A DNA stretch of 9,098 nucleotides from Deltaproteobacteria bacterium (GTDB lineage: Bacteria; Desulfobacterota; Desulfobacteria; Desulfobacterales; Desulfobacteraceae), in assembly GCA_019314105.1 (NCBI GenBank), contig JAFCZY010000046.1:1-9098 (forward strand), given 5' to 3'. Below are positions 1 to 6,967 of the stretch, one piece after another. A program made the translations under genes and the position numbers. The number at the start of each line of letters is the position of its first letter. Position 1 is the stretch's first letter. The notes under the pieces are model-generated. The model did not search any database and had not been told where the DNA came from. It worked only from the letters and a program-made list of their open reading frames with translations.

Positions 1-227
1 ACCGCATTGTTTGTTTTAAATATATTGAAAAAACCTCTTTTGGGGAGTCTCCTATAAATCGGCATCTGACCGCCTTCGAACCCAGGCCTTACACTGCCGC
101 CTGATCTTGCTTTCAGGCCTTTGTGACCCCGGGTGGAAGTTTTACCCATTCCAGAGCCCGGACCTCTGCCAACTTTTTTTCTTTTTTTTCTGGAACCTGG
201 TGCAGGTGCTAAATCATGAAGCTGCAT
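1..227 (-). CDS. rplO: 50S ribosomal protein L15, N-terminal part (cut by window edge)
   Basis: L15 is a late-assembling 50S protein that binds 23S rRNA. The first 75 codons are visible and the 3' end lies beyond position 1. The translation begins [18 protein letters not shown] and continues with [11 protein letters not shown] (residues 20-30), RGHKG (33-37) and [20 protein letters not shown] (47-66), the characteristic glycine- and arginine-rich N-terminal extension of L15 that threads into rRNA. The start is ATG at 225-227, preceded by GGAGG located inside the last codons of rpmD; only one base separates the rpmD stop from this ATG, so translation is probably coupled. The KKRKK segment is encoded by adjacent runs of eight and seven A. 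In the usual spc order secY would follow, but it is outside the window. The family call is certain; only the truncated end is unknown. Confidence 0.97.
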   Translation of the reverse strand, partial: MQLHDLAPAPGSRKKRKKVGRGPGSGMGKTSTRGHKGLKARSGGSVRPGFEGGQMPIYRRLPKRGFFNIFKTNNA

Positions 228-228
228 A

Positions 229-411
229 TTACACCTCCTCCACTTTAACGAGATGAGATACTTTTTTAACCTGCCCCAGAATAACCGGATCAGCAGCGTG
301 TTCAACCGTATGATTCATTTTTCTCAACCCTAAAGAACGAATAATTCGACCATGCTTGGCAGGCCTTCCTATTGTGCTTCTAACTTGCGTGATTCTAATT
401 CTATCAGCCAT
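229..411 (-). CDS. rpmD: 50S ribosomal protein L30
   Basis: L30 is a small 50S protein bound to 23S rRNA, and it is absent from some bacterial lineages. The 60-residue product matches the usual bacterial length. It contains [11 protein letters not shown] (residues 7-17) and the family hallmark [14 protein letters not shown] (25-38), ending in HLVKVEEV. The ATG at 409-411 has AGAGG seven bases upstream, 11 nt after the rpsE stop. Its final codons GAG GAG GTG also provide the Shine-Dalgarno for rplO, whose ATG starts one base after this TAA. Nothing in the protein looks unusual. Confidence 0.98.
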   Translation of the reverse strand: MADRIRITQVRSTIGRPAKHGRIIRSLGLRKMNHTVEHAADPVILGQVKKVSHLVKVEEV

Positions 412-422
412 TTTGTAACCTC

Positions 423-917
423 TTATATATCTTCAGGTCTAAGACCACGACGTTTTGCTACTTCTTCTTTTAAACAAAGTGATTGAAGACCTGCCATCGT
501 TGCCCGGACAATATTCTGGGTATTATGTGTTCCAATACATTTTGTCAGGATATCAGTTACGCCGACTGCCTCAAGGACTGCACGAATCCCGCCACCGGCA
601 ATTAACCCGGTACCCGGGGAAGCTGGTTTAAGCAATACCCGGCCAGCACCTGCTTTACCGACAACCTGAAAAGGAACCGTCCCATTAAGCAAAGAAATTT
701 TAACCATATTTCTTTTTGCTTTTTCCATGCCTTTTTTAATAGCTTCGGGGACTTCCTTTGCTTTTCCAAGACCGTAACCAACTTGGCCTTCACCGTCACC
801 GACAACAACAAGTGCGCTAAAGCTGAAGTTTCTACCACCTTTTACAACTTTTGCAACACGGTTGATTCTGACAACCTTATCAATTAATCCATTATCTTCC
901 ATCTGCTGTCTTGCCAA
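423..917 (-). CDS. rpsE: 30S ribosomal protein S5
   Basis: S5 sits on the solvent side of the 30S subunit near the mRNA entry and decoding region; in E. coli, mutations in it affect fidelity and spectinomycin response. The 164-residue product is of normal length. The N-terminal double-stranded-RNA-binding-like domain covers about residues 11-75, with the signature [20 protein letters not shown] at 28-47 followed by [17 protein letters not shown]. The C-terminal domain has [20 protein letters not shown] at 90-109 and NIVRAT at 135-140. The start is TTG (915-917), chosen because a full AAGGAGG lies seven bases upstream; the next in-frame ATG (codon 6) has no Shine-Dalgarno. Spacing is 15 nt from rplR and 11 nt to rpmD. 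Confidence 0.98.
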   Translation of the reverse strand: MARQQMEDNGLIDKVVRINRVAKVVKGGRNFSFSALVVVGDGEGQVGYGLGKAKEVPEAIKKGMEKAKRNMVKISLLNGTVPFQVVGKAGAGRVLLKPASPGTGLIAGGGIRAVLEAVGVTDILTKCIGTHNTQNIVRATMAGLQSLCLKEEVAKRRGLRPEDI

Positions 918-924
918 GGGTCAT

Positions 925-931
925 CCTCCTT
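925..931 (-). promoter_or_regulatory. Shine-Dalgarno that decides the TTG start of rpsE
   Basis: On the coding strand AAGGAGG lies seven bases before TTG at 915-917. An ATG directly abuts this motif but is out of frame and opens only a ten-codon frame, so the TTG is the credible start. Confidence 0.8.
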
Positions 932-932
932 A

Positions 933-1301
933 TTAAAAATTCAATCCGGCTTCACGGGCTCCGTCTGAAAGCGCCTTAATGCGCCCATGATATAAAAATC
1001 CGTTCCTGTCCAGGACTACTTTTTTAATCCCTTTATCAAGAGCTCTCTTGCCGACGAGGTTTCCAACTGCCTTTGCAATTTCTGCTTTTTTACCACCTGC
1101 CTTGTTTTCTCTGAATTCCTTATCAAGGGTAGAGGCAGATACAAGTGTGCTGCTGCAGGTATCATCAATGATTTGAGCGTAAATATGCTTAGAACTTCTG
1201 AATACACTTAATCTCGGGCGATCCTGGTTTCCAAAAATATTTTTTCTGATTCTTTTCTTTCTTTTAAGCCTTGATTCAAGCCTTGGTGATGTATTTCCCA
1301 T
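933..1301 (-). CDS. rplR: 50S ribosomal protein L18
   Basis: L18 binds 5S rRNA together with L5 and helps anchor the 5S particle in the central protuberance of the 50S subunit. The 122-residue product has the expected form: a basic N-terminal tail ([16 protein letters not shown], about residues 9-24), then [20 protein letters not shown] (28-47), a central [19 protein letters not shown] segment and the C-terminal [20 protein letters not shown] followed by AREAGLNF. The start is ATG at 1299-1301. The Shine-Dalgarno is only moderate (a GGTGGGA stretch more than ten bases upstream), so initiation may rely partly on ribosomes arriving from rplF, which ends 20 nt upstream. Confidence 0.98.
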   Translation of the reverse strand: MGNTSPRLESRLKRKKRIRKNIFGNQDRPRLSVFRSSKHIYAQIIDDTCSSTLVSASTLDKEFRENKAGGKKAEIAKAVGNLVGKRALDKGIKKVVLDRNGFLYHGRIKALSDGAREAGLNF

Positions 1302-1321
1302 AATCTTTATATTCCCACCTT

Positions 1322-1864
1322 TTAGTCCTTACCTGCAGTCTTACCCGCTTTTCTCATAATTCTTTCGTCTGCATACATAATACCTTTGCCTTTATACGGC
1401 TCAGGTGGTCTGATATCTCTTATGTTTGCCGCAGCCTGGCCAAGCGTTTCCTTATCAATCCCTGATAAATTAATTTGTGTATTCTTTTCAACATCAGCCG
1501 AAATTCCTTCGGGAAGTGCAAATTCAACCGGGTTGGAATATCCGACGTTGAGGATAAGATTCTTACCTTTTACTTCTGCACGATACCCAATACCGGAAAG
1601 CAGAAGTTTTTTCTCATATCCAACAGTAACACCGGACACCATATTGGAAATCAGGGATCTGAATAATCCTTGTAAAGCCATCTTTTTTTTATTACTGGTA
1701 TCTGTTTTAACAGTAACAATATCATCATTTATACTTATTTCGATAGCCGGATGCAGTTGACGTTCAAGATTACCTTTAGGCCCTTTGACTGAAATCATAT
1801 CACCCTTCAAGCTGAATTGGACCTTATCCGGGAGCTGAATCGGCTGTTTTCCTATTCTAGACAT
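1322..1864 (-). CDS. rplF: 50S ribosomal protein L6
   Basis: L6 binds 23S rRNA near the sarcin-ricin and L7/L12 stalk base region. The 180-residue product is normal in length and has the duplicated L6 fold. It begins [12 protein letters not shown] and carries [16 protein letters not shown] (residues 24-39). The second domain ends with the diagnostic [16 protein letters not shown] motif at 152-167. The ATG at 1862-1864 has TAGGAG six bases upstream and follows rpsH by 16 nt. A run of eight A encodes the NKKK segment near residue 60. Identification is unambiguous. Confidence 0.98.
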   Translation of the reverse strand: MSRIGKQPIQLPDKVQFSLKGDMISVKGPKGNLERQLHPAIEISINDDIVTVKTDTSNKKKMALQGLFRSLISNMVSGVTVGYEKKLLLSGIGYRAEVKGKNLILNVGYSNPVEFALPEGISADVEKNTQINLSGIDKETLGQAAANIRDIRPPEPYKGKGIMYADERIMRKAGKTAGKD

Positions 1865-1880
1865 AACTTACTCCTAAAAA

Positions 1881-2279
1881 CTACCATACGTTACAAAGAA
1901 TTTCACCACCGACATTCGCTTCAATAGCCTGTTTATCTGTCATCAACCCTTTAGAGGTTGAGACGATAGATATTCCCAGGCCATTTAAAACCGGCTTAAT
2001 CTGTTTTGATTTATTGTAAACCCTGCAAGATGGTTTACTCACTCTTTTAATCCCAAAAATTGTGGGCTGCCCTTCGGATACATATTTTAAATAGACACGA
2101 ATCACCCCTTGTGTCTCATTCTCAAGAAATTTAAAATCTTTGATATATCCTTGTTCTTTAAGCACCCGCACCATTTCCAACTTAATTTTTGATCCGGGGA
2201 TATCCACTTTAGCAAACTCTGCCTTACCACCATTTCGAATGATTGTCAGCATGTCTGCAATTGGATCACTACTTGCCAT
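1881..2279 (-). CDS. rpsH: 30S ribosomal protein S8
   Basis: S8 is a primary 16S rRNA-binding protein of the 30S platform. In E. coli it is also the translational repressor of the spc operon, binding mRNA near the rplE start. The 132-residue product begins MASSDPIADMLTIIRN and ends with STSKGLMTD (residues 107-115) and NVGGEILCNVW (122-132), the conserved rRNA-binding C-terminal domain. The frame is open a further 39 codons upstream, into rpsN, but the start at 2277-2279 was chosen because AAGGAG lies seven bases before it and the family begins M-DPIADML. The gap from rpsN is 47 nt. A candidate mRNA target for S8 is discussed at rplE. Confidence 0.98.
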   Translation of the reverse strand: MASSDPIADMLTIIRNGGKAEFAKVDIPGSKIKLEMVRVLKEQGYIKDFKFLENETQGVIRVYLKYVSEGQPTIFGIKRVSKPSCRVYNKSKQIKPVLNGLGISIVSTSKGLMTDKQAIEANVGGEILCNVW

Positions 2280-2286
2280 TTGAAAT

Positions 2287-2292
2287 CTCCTT
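2287..2292 (-). promoter_or_regulatory. Shine-Dalgarno that decides the rpsH start
   Basis: AAGGAG on the coding strand lies seven bases upstream of the ATG at 2277-2279. It rules out the upstream in-frame ATG at 2394-2396, which sits inside rpsN and would add 39 residues unlike any S8. Confidence 0.8.
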
Positions 2293-2326
2293 AAAATCCG
2301 CTGATATATTTTTTGAAATTTGTCAA

Positions 2327-2512
2327 TTACCAACTTGATTTGGTAACGCCAGGGAGCTTGCCTTCTGATGCAAGTTTCCTGAAACAAATTCTGCAAATAC
2401 CCGCTTTTCTAATAAATGCTCTTGGTCTACCGCATAAAGGGCATCTGTTGTATGCACGCACTGAAAACTTAGGTTTTCTTTGTGCCTTTGCGATTAAAGC
2501 TTTTTTAGCCAA
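2327..2512 (-). CDS. rpsN: 30S ribosomal protein S14, zinc-binding short form
   Basis: S14 is a late-assembling protein of the 30S head, next to S3 and S10. The 61-residue length and the two cysteine pairs, CPLC (Cys24, Cys27) and CRIC (Cys40, Cys43), identify the zinc-ribbon form (type Z) rather than the cysteine-free form of about 100 residues found in E. coli. The C-terminus [11 protein letters not shown] is typical. The start codon is TTG at 2510-2512; there is no other Met or plausible start near the N-terminus, and AAGGAGG is five bases upstream. The gene follows rplE by 19 nt. No second, zinc-independent S14 gene is present in the window. Confidence 0.98.
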   Translation of the reverse strand: MAKKALIAKAQRKPKFSVRAYNRCPLCGRPRAFIRKAGICRICFRKLASEGKLPGVTKSSW

Positions 2513-2517
2513 GCCTT

Positions 2518-2524
2518 CCTCCTT
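2518..2524 (-). promoter_or_regulatory. Shine-Dalgarno serving the TTG start of rpsN
   Basis: A full AAGGAGG on the coding strand, five bases from TTG at 2510-2512. It supports the TTG as a genuine start and probably compensates for the weak start codon. Confidence 0.8.
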
Positions 2525-2531
2525 AAGATCC

Positions 2532-3071
2532 TTAATTTTTGAAAGGCATTCCCAACAGTTTCAAGAATACTTTGCCTTCCTCATCAGTTTTAGCTGTTGT
2601 CACAATAGTAATATTAAGACCTTTGATATTGTCGGTCTTATCATAATCTATTTCAGGGAATATAATATGCTCTGTGATACCAAGGGTATAATTCCCCCTG
2701 CCGTCAAAAGCCTTTCCGGATATTCCTCTGAAGTCCCTGACACGTGGTAAAGCGATATTCACAAGCCTGTCAAAAAAATCATACATTTTTTCACTGCGCA
2801 GGGTAACCTTGCACCCGATGGGAAGGTCAGCACGAAGCTTAAAATTTGCAATCGGTTTTTTAGCTCTTGTAATTACTGCTTTTTGACCGGCGATCAACGC
2901 CAGTTCTGAGGCTGCTGGTTCAACGATCTTGGGATTTCTGACCGCTTCTCCAAGTCCCATGTTTAACACAATTTTCTCTAGCTTAGGCACCTGCAATTCA
3001 TTTATATAATTAAAGGTTTTCTTAAGCTGAGGAACAACCTCGTTATTGTATTTTTCCTTAAGGGTTGACAT
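2532..3071 (-). CDS. rplE: 50S ribosomal protein L5
   Basis: L5 binds 5S rRNA with L18, forms part of the central protuberance, and contacts the P-site tRNA and the 30S head. The 179-residue product is exactly typical. It has [19 protein letters not shown] (residues 30-48), [19 protein letters not shown] (62-80), [10 protein letters not shown] (83-92) and [20 protein letters not shown] (107-126), then [19 protein letters not shown]. The ATG at 3069-3071 follows GGAGA with good spacing, 21 nt after rplX. Arms flanking the start could pair and enclose this ribosome-binding site. In E. coli the equivalent junction is the S8 operator, so this is a candidate control point, unproven here. Confidence 0.98.
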   Translation of the reverse strand: MSTLKEKYNNEVVPQLKKTFNYINELQVPKLEKIVLNMGLGEAVRNPKIVEPAASELALIAGQKAVITRAKKPIANFKLRADLPIGCKVTLRSEKMYDFFDRLVNIALPRVRDFRGISGKAFDGRGNYTLGITEHIIFPEIDYDKTDNIKGLNITIVTTAKTDEEGKVFLKLLGMPFKN

Positions 3072-3099
3072 GTATTCTCTCCGCCTTTGGTCTTAAGAA
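3055..3099 (-). promoter_or_regulatory. Candidate stem enclosing the rplE ribosome-binding site
   Basis: On the mRNA, TTCTTAAG (3099 to 3092, containing the rplX stop) can pair with CTTAAGGA (3062 to 3055, early rplE codons). This gives eight pairs including one G-U, around a 29-nt loop that holds the GGAGA and the ATG of rplE. The arms are seen directly; folding and any role in S8 autoregulation are inference. The stem is AT-rich and the loop long, so its stability would be modest. Confidence 0.35.
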
Positions 3100-3422
3100 T
3101 CTATTTGCTGTTCGCATTTTTTACAGATTCTTACCCGTTTTCCATCTTCCAATTGTTTCATCCCAATCCTCGTCGGTTTTACGCATGAGTTACACATAAC
3201 CATAAGATTAGAAATTTGAATCGGCATGGTTTTCTCCACAATACCACCTTGTGGATTTGCCTGTGTTGGTTTTTGATGAACCTTAACAACATTAATATTC
3301 TCAACAATGACGCGGTTGGTCTTTTTAACAACTTTCAGCACTTTACCGATTTTGCCTTTATCTTTTCCGGTCAGTACTTTCACCTTATCATCTTTTTTTA
3401 TTCTAATTTTCATTGTTCCCAT
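3093..3422 (-). CDS. rplX: 50S ribosomal protein L24, zinc-ribbon form
   Basis: L24 is an early 50S assembly initiator that binds domain I of 23S rRNA near the tunnel exit. The 109-residue product has the KOW motif near the N-terminus ([19 protein letters not shown], residues 13-31) and the family segment [19 protein letters not shown] (46-64). The C-terminus carries two cysteine pairs, Cys77/Cys80 (CNSC) and Cys100/Cys103 (CKKC), separated by KPTRIG and a GKRVRI strand; this is a zinc ribbon seen in many L24 proteins but not in E. coli. The start is ATG at 3420-3422 with GGAG ten bases upstream. A second ATG three codons later (MKIRIKK) is a possible alternative. The gap from rplN is 27 nt. 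Confidence 0.97.
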   Translation of the reverse strand: MGTMKIRIKKDDKVKVLTGKDKGKIGKVLKVVKKTNRVIVENINVVKVHQKPTQANPQGGIVEKTMPIQISNLMVMCNSCVKPTRIGMKQLEDGKRVRICKKCEQQIDS

Positions 3423-3449
3423 AAAAACTTTTCTCCAATAACCTGATAA

Positions 3450-3818
3450 TTAAAGAACATCAGGAGCCAGAGAGACGATTTTCATAAATCTTTTTGCCCT
3501 TAACTCTCTTGCCACCGGACCAAAAATACGTGTTCCAACCGGTTCATTTGATTTTGTTAAAATAACAGCTGAGTTATCATCAAATCTGATCATTGAGCCA
3601 TCAAGTCTGGATATTTCCTTTTTGGTTCTGACAATCACCGCCTGAACAATGTCACCCTTCCTTACTTTTGCATTGGGGATTGCTTCTTTAACGGAGCAAG
3701 TGATAATATCACCTATGCTGGCATATCGTCTTTTGGATCCGCCAAGTACCTTGATGCAGTACAATTCCTTTGCACCGGAGTTGTCTGCGACAGTTAATCT
3801 TGTTTCACTCTGAATCAT
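3450..3818 (-). CDS. rplN: 50S ribosomal protein L14
   Basis: L14 lies on the intersubunit face of the 50S, forming a bridge to 16S rRNA and serving as the docking site of the silencing factor RsfS. The 122-residue length is the family standard. It shows [20 protein letters not shown] (residues 8-27), the signature [20 protein letters not shown] (36-55) followed by [10 protein letters not shown], then [10 protein letters not shown] (78-87) and the C-terminal [13 protein letters not shown]...[10 protein letters not shown]. The ATG at 3816-3818 has AAAGGAG seven bases upstream. This is the first gene of the classical spc operon, but only 16 nt separate it from rpsQ, leaving no room for a promoter or terminator. 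Confidence 0.98.
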   Translation of the reverse strand: MIQSETRLTVADNSGAKELYCIKVLGGSKRRYASIGDIITCSVKEAIPNAKVRKGDIVQAVIVRTKKEISRLDGSMIRFDDNSAVILTKSNEPVGTRIFGPVARELRAKRFMKIVSLAPDVL

Positions 3819-3834
3819 TTCTCAACTCCTTTAA

Positions 3835-4095
3835 TCAAACCGCTTTTTTAACGATTTCACTGATTCTGAACCGTTTAAGCTTGCTCAAAGGTCTTGTCTC
3901 AATGATTTTAACACTATCACCGATTCTGCATTCATTTTTCTCATCATGAGCATGGTATTTTTTATACCGTTTCATGAATTTTTTATAAACCTTGTGCTGA
4001 ACAAATCTTTCGATCCGAACGACTACCGATTTATTCATTTTATCTGATACAATAAGACCTATCAACTCTCTTTTATTTTTTTGAATATTTTCCAT
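3835..4095 (-). CDS. rpsQ: 30S ribosomal protein S17
   Basis: S17 is a primary 16S rRNA-binding protein of the 30S body with an OB fold. The 86-residue product has [20 protein letters not shown] (residues 11-30), a basic loop [19 protein letters not shown] (34-52) and the family signature [20 protein letters not shown] (59-78). It begins at ATG 4093-4095, 17 nt after rpmC. Unlike most of its neighbours there is no clear Shine-Dalgarno before the start (the leader is AT-rich with only an AAAGA stretch), so translation is probably coupled to rpmC. It ends with TGA, where the other stops in this window are TAA or TAG. Confidence 0.97.
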   Translation of the reverse strand: MENIQKNKRELIGLIVSDKMNKSVVVRIERFVQHKVYKKFMKRYKKYHAHDEKNECRIGDSVKIIETRPLSKLKRFRISEIVKKAV

Positions 4096-4112
4096 AGTAA
4101 TATCTTTGTAAA

Positions 4113-4325
4113 TTAGCCTATGTTTATGTTCATTTCCTTAGATATTGTGTAAAATTTTGCAATATCTTTTTTAATATTTGAAAGTGTCGATGTATTCTCA
4201 AGCTGCCCAACATCGTTCTGAAAGCGAAGATTAAAAAGCTCTTTTTTCAATTCACCAAGCTTTTCTTTCATCTGATCTGCTCCCATCTCTCTAATTTCAT
4301 CCGGCTTTATTTTACTATCTTTCAT
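4113..4325 (-). CDS. rpmC: 50S ribosomal protein L29
   Basis: L29 is a small two-helix protein near the tunnel exit, adjacent to L23, where it contributes to the docking region for nascent-chain factors. The 70-residue product has the usual pattern DEIREM (residues 9-14), [11 protein letters not shown] (26-36), [21 protein letters not shown] (40-60). The first eight residues are a slightly long, lysine-rich N-terminus. The ATG at 4323-4325 is seven nt past the rplP stop; its AAGGAG lies within the last codons of rplP, about 11 bases upstream. That spacing is a little long, but no better start exists. Confidence 0.97.
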   Translation of the reverse strand: MKDSKIKPDEIREMGADQMKEKLGELKKELFNLRFQNDVGQLENTSTLSNIKKDIAKFYTISKEMNINIG

Positions 4326-4332
4326 AATTTAC

Positions 4333-4740
4333 TTAGCTCCTTTCCACAAAACGGGTTTTCACAGAAAGTTTTCTGGCAGCTAATCTCATGGCCTCTTTGG
4401 CAACCTCTCTTGTGATACCTTCCATCTCATAAAGAATCTTGCCCGGTTTCACTCTGGCAACCCAAGCATCTGTGGCACCCTTACCCTTACCCATTCTGAC
4501 TTCTGCCGGTTTTTTTGTCACCGGGTGATCCGGAAAAAATCTGATCCAGCTTTTCCCGGCTCTTTTTGCATGACGGGTTAACGCCACCCTTGCTGCCTCA
4601 ATCTGTCTTGCACTTACGTAGCCGCATTCAGTTGCCTGGAGGCCAAAGTCACCAAAGCTTAAGGTATTACCCTTTGCAGGTGATCCTTTTGTTCTGCCAC
4701 GAAACTCTTTACGGAATTTTACATTTTTTGGACTAAGCAT
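4333..4740 (-). CDS. rplP: 50S ribosomal protein L16
   Basis: L16 binds 23S rRNA beside the A-site tRNA and the peptidyl transferase centre and is needed late in 50S assembly. The 135-residue length is typical. It begins [16 protein letters not shown] and contains [20 protein letters not shown] (residues 30-49), then [20 protein letters not shown] and the conserved RMGKGKG loop (82-88). Arg82 corresponds to the arginine hydroxylated in E. coli by RoxA/YcfD; whether that enzyme exists here cannot be told. The C-terminus has [10 protein letters not shown] and KTRFVERS. The ATG at 4738-4740 has GGGAG about ten bases upstream, 38 nt after rpsC. Confidence 0.98.
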   Translation of the reverse strand: MLSPKNVKFRKEFRGRTKGSPAKGNTLSFGDFGLQATECGYVSARQIEAARVALTRHAKRAGKSWIRFFPDHPVTKKPAEVRMGKGKGATDAWVARVKPGKILYEMEGITREVAKEAMRLAARKLSVKTRFVERS

Positions 4741-4778
4741 TTCTTAATTTCTCCCAATCTTATCTCTCTTGGTCGCCT

Positions 4779-5429
4779 CTATTTAGCCAACGCCTGTTCA
4801 CCAGGATTTAATACTTCACCCTTAAAAATAAAGGTTTTAATCCCAATAAGCCCGTATGTGGTTTTTGCTTCAGTAAAGCCATAATCGACATCGGCCCTTA
4901 AGGTATGAAGAGGGATGCGACCTTCTTTGTACCACTCCGTTCTTGCCATTTCAGCACCCCCAAGACGACCGGCACAAATAATTTTAATTCCTTTTGCTCC
5001 AAATCGCATGGCAGAAGACACACTACGTTTCATCGCCCTTCTGAAAGCAATCCTTCTTTCCAGTTGGAGCGCAATATTCTCTGCAACTAGCTGAGCCTCA
5101 ATTTCAGGACGTCTGACTTCTTTGATATCGATCAGCACCGCAGGATCAAGCATTTTTTCAAGTTCCTGCTTAAGCAATGCAATCTCTGAGCCTTTTTTCC
5201 CGATAATGATACCAGGCCTTGCTGCAAACACTCTCAGTCGAATCTGTTTGGAAAACCGTTCTATTTCTATTTTTGAAATACCCGCATGAAAGAGTTTCTT
5301 TTTCAAAAATTTCCGGACTTTGAAATCTTCTTCAACAAAAGAGGCATATTCTTTGTCCGCATACCATCTGGAATCCCAAGTCCTGATGATACCTAATCTA
5401 AATCCGGTTGGATGTACTTTCTGACCCAA
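4779..5429 (-). CDS. rpsC: 30S ribosomal protein S3
   Basis: S3 lies in the 30S head at the mRNA entry channel and, with S4 and S5, contributes to helicase activity there. The 216-residue product begins [14 protein letters not shown] type II KH domain spans about residues 40-108, with [13 protein letters not shown] at 71-83 carrying the GKKG loop. The C-terminal domain has [20 protein letters not shown] (154-173) followed by [20 protein letters not shown]. The start codon is TTG (5427-5429), fixed by family homology at MGQKVHP and by GGAGGAG immediately upstream, which overlaps the rplV stop. Spacing is 12 nt from rplV and 38 nt to rplP. Confidence 0.98.
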   Translation of the reverse strand: MGQKVHPTGFRLGIIRTWDSRWYADKEYASFVEEDFKVRKFLKKKLFHAGISKIEIERFSKQIRLRVFAARPGIIIGKKGSEIALLKQELEKMLDPAVLIDIKEVRRPEIEAQLVAENIALQLERRIAFRRAMKRSVSSAMRFGAKGIKIICAGRLGGAEMARTEWYKEGRIPLHTLRADVDYGFTEAKTTYGLIGIKTFIFKGEVLNPGEQALAK

Positions 5430-5435
5430 GCTTAT

Positions 5436-5442
5436 CTCCTCC
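5436..5442 (-). promoter_or_regulatory. Shine-Dalgarno serving the TTG start of rpsC
   Basis: GGAGGAG on the coding strand begins with the last base of the rplV TAG stop and ends six bases before TTG at 5427-5429. The overlap of stop and Shine-Dalgarno suggests translational coupling of rplV to rpsC. Confidence 0.8.
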
Positions 5443-5780
5443 TATTTGTCAGTTTCTTCAACAATTATAGTTAAATGACTGCTTCTTTTCAAAATTCTGC
5501 TTGCCCTTCCCCTGGCTCTTGGTCTGAACCGCTTCATGGTAGGACCATGATCAACAATTATATTTTTGACAACCAGCTTATCCACATCAATCTCATTGTT
5601 ATGCTCAGCATTAGCAATAGCTGACTGCAAGGTTTTATAAATAATCCCTGCTGCTTTGAGCGGCATAAACTTTAAAAGCGTCAGAGCCTGTCCGGCATTT
5701 TTGCCTTTTACTTCATTAATGGGCAACCGAAGCTTAAATGGTGAAATCCTTGTATATCTTGTAGTGGCTTTAACTTCCAT
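5442..5780 (-). CDS. rplV: 50S ribosomal protein L22
   Basis: L22 contacts all domains of 23S rRNA, and its long beta-hairpin lines the constriction of the nascent peptide tunnel, a site of macrolide-resistance mutations in other bacteria. The 112-residue product begins [20 protein letters not shown]. The hairpin segment contains [20 protein letters not shown] (residues 77-96), then [13 protein letters not shown]. The N-terminal helix reads [10 protein letters not shown] where many L22 proteins have a RLVADLIRGK-like sequence, a mild lineage difference. The ATG at 5778-5780 has AAAGGA upstream with normal spacing, 37 nt after rpsS. Confidence 0.98.
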   Translation of the reverse strand: MEVKATTRYTRISPFKLRLPINEVKGKNAGQALTLLKFMPLKAAGIIYKTLQSAIANAEHNNEIDVDKLVVKNIIVDHGPTMKRFRPRARGRASRILKRSSHLTIIVEETDK

Positions 5781-5817
5781 ATCAATATCCTTTAATCAGA
5801 ATCCATCAGGCAAGAAA

Positions 5818-6093
5818 TTACCTCTTGGATCTTTTATCTCCTGCATGACCCCAAAATGTTCTAGTAGGTGAAAACTCACCAAGCTTATGACCAACCATAT
5901 TTTCTGAAACAAAAACCGGTATGAATTTTTTACCGTTATGTACAGCAAATGTGATACCAACCATTTCCGGGAATATAGTGGATCTACGTGACCAGGTTTT
6001 GATAACTTTGTTGCTTTTGGATTTAGTTGCTCCCAAAACTTTCTTTAAAAGATGGGGTGCAATGTAGGGTCCTTTTTTTAATGATCTTGGCAT
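5818..6093 (-). CDS. rpsS: 30S ribosomal protein S19
   Basis: S19 forms a complex with S13 in the 30S head, contacting the A-site region and the 50S central protuberance. The 91-residue product has [19 protein letters not shown] at the N-terminus, [20 protein letters not shown] (residues 33-52) and the C-terminal signature [17 protein letters not shown] (64-80) followed by [11 protein letters not shown]. The ATG at 6091-6093 follows rplB by 26 nt. The Shine-Dalgarno is weak (TAGGT about seven bases upstream), so initiation may depend on ribosomes leaving rplB. Confidence 0.98.
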   Translation of the reverse strand: MPRSLKKGPYIAPHLLKKVLGATKSKSNKVIKTWSRRSTIFPEMVGITFAVHNGKKFIPVFVSENMVGHKLGEFSPTRTFWGHAGDKRSKR

Positions 6094-6119
6094 AATTCAA
6101 CCTATTTATTTCTTGGTAT

Positions 6120-6953
6120 TTATTTTCTCTTAGCTCTTCTTTTAACAATATACTGATCGGTTCTGTTGCTCTTTCTGGTTCGCTTGCCTTTTGTCGGCAC
6201 ACCCCAAGGTGTACAAGGCTGCCTGCCGCCTGAAGATCTTCCTTCACCACCACCCATGGGATGATCAACCGGATTCATGGCAACACCACGGACAGACGGA
6301 CGTCTTCCCATCCATCGAGACCGACCGGCTTTACCAATCTTCACATCACCATGTTTTTCATTCCCCACTCTGCCGACAGTTGCTTTACATTTCAGGTGAA
6401 TCATTCTCACCTCACCTGAAGGCAAAAGAACCTGAGCATAACTGCCTTCTTTTGCCATAAGCCGTGCATAGCCACCAGCGCTTCTGACGATCTGGCCACC
6501 CTTGTTTTGCTTCAATTCAATATTATGAATCCTTGTACCCGTAGGAATATTTTCAAGGGACATACAGTTGCCCGGTTTAATATCAGCTCCCGGCCCCGTT
6601 TCCAGAATATCCCCCACTTTTATATCCAGCGGTGCCAAAATATATCTTTTTTCACCGTCGGCATAAACCAGAAGAGCAATCCTGGCACTCCTGTTGGGAT
6701 CATATTCAATGGCTGATACCTTCGCTGGAATACCTTCTTTATCTCTTCTAAAATCAATAATGCGATATTTCTTTTTTGCTCCGCCACCCCTATGTCTTAC
6801 CGTAATTCTTCCGTAAGAGTTACGACCGGCACGTTTGTTTAAGTTTTTTGTCAGTCGTTTCTCAGGCTTAGTTTTGGTAATTTCTTCAAAAGAAAGGTAT
6901 TCCTGAGACCGTCTTCCGGGAGATGTCGGTTTTGTCTTAATTATTGTTGACAT
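6120..6953 (-). CDS. rplB: 50S ribosomal protein L2
   Basis: L2 is one of the most conserved 50S proteins, required for subunit association and peptidyl transferase centre assembly. The 277-residue product has the family's normal length. The N-terminal OB-fold domain includes [20 protein letters not shown] (residues 45-64) and [20 protein letters not shown] (67-86). The SH3-like C-terminal domain leads to the signature [19 protein letters not shown] at 221-239. His231 there is the counterpart of E. coli His229, a residue implicated in peptidyl transferase function. The C-terminus is strongly basic, as expected. The ATG at 6951-6953 has AAGAGG six bases upstream, 14 nt after rplW. Confidence 0.98.
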   Translation of the reverse strand: MSTIIKTKPTSPGRRSQEYLSFEEITKTKPEKRLTKNLNKRAGRNSYGRITVRHRGGGAKKKYRIIDFRRDKEGIPAKVSAIEYDPNRSARIALLVYADGEKRYILAPLDIKVGDILETGPGADIKPGNCMSLENIPTGTRIHNIELKQNKGGQIVRSAGGYARLMAKEGSYAQVLLPSGEVRMIHLKCKATVGRVGNEKHGDVKIGKAGRSRWMGRRPSVRGVAMNPVDHPMGGGEGRSSGGRQPCTPWGVPTKGKRTRKSNRTDQYIVKRRAKRK

Positions 6954-6967
6954 GTATAACCTCTTTA

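Noticed and set aside
892..924. Out-of-frame ATG directly after the rpsE Shine-Dalgarno, opening a ten-codon mini-frame
   Set aside because: The ATG abuts the AAGGAGG with no spacer, so it is poorly placed for initiation; the TTG seven bases away is in frame with S5.
1675..1692. A AAA AAG slippery heptamer in frame within rplF (NKKK codons)
   Set aside because: Lysine-rich ribosomal proteins often contain it; I see no stimulatory structure and no sign of a functional alternative product, while the full-length L6 frame is intact.
2321..2326. Perfect TTGACA -35 hexamer on the coding strand in the rpsN-rpsH gap
   Set aside because: No -10-like hexamer lies 16-18 bp downstream; the nearest TATATC is only 12 bp away. 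It is probably chance.
2280..2396. 39-codon N-terminal extension of rpsH starting at 2396
   Set aside because: It overlaps rpsN, has no homology to S8, and the downstream ATG at 2279 has an ideal Shine-Dalgarno.
2313..2750. Long open frame on the plus strand (145 codons), and similar plus-strand frames at 7985-8407, 8523-8915, 1386-1760 and 6944-7276
   Set aside because: They lie antisense to well-identified ribosomal protein genes, have no resemblance to any family I recognise, and follow from the composition of the opposite strand.
5795..5830. Possible hairpin at the rpsS-rplV junction (CAAGA/TCTTG with a weak outer helix)
   Set aside because: Only about five consecutive AT-rich pairs, interrupted by a bulge; too weak to claim.
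6023..6268. 81-codon minus-strand frame overlapping the end of rplB and the start of rpsS
   Set aside because: It is a different reading frame over two certain genes, with no family resemblance.
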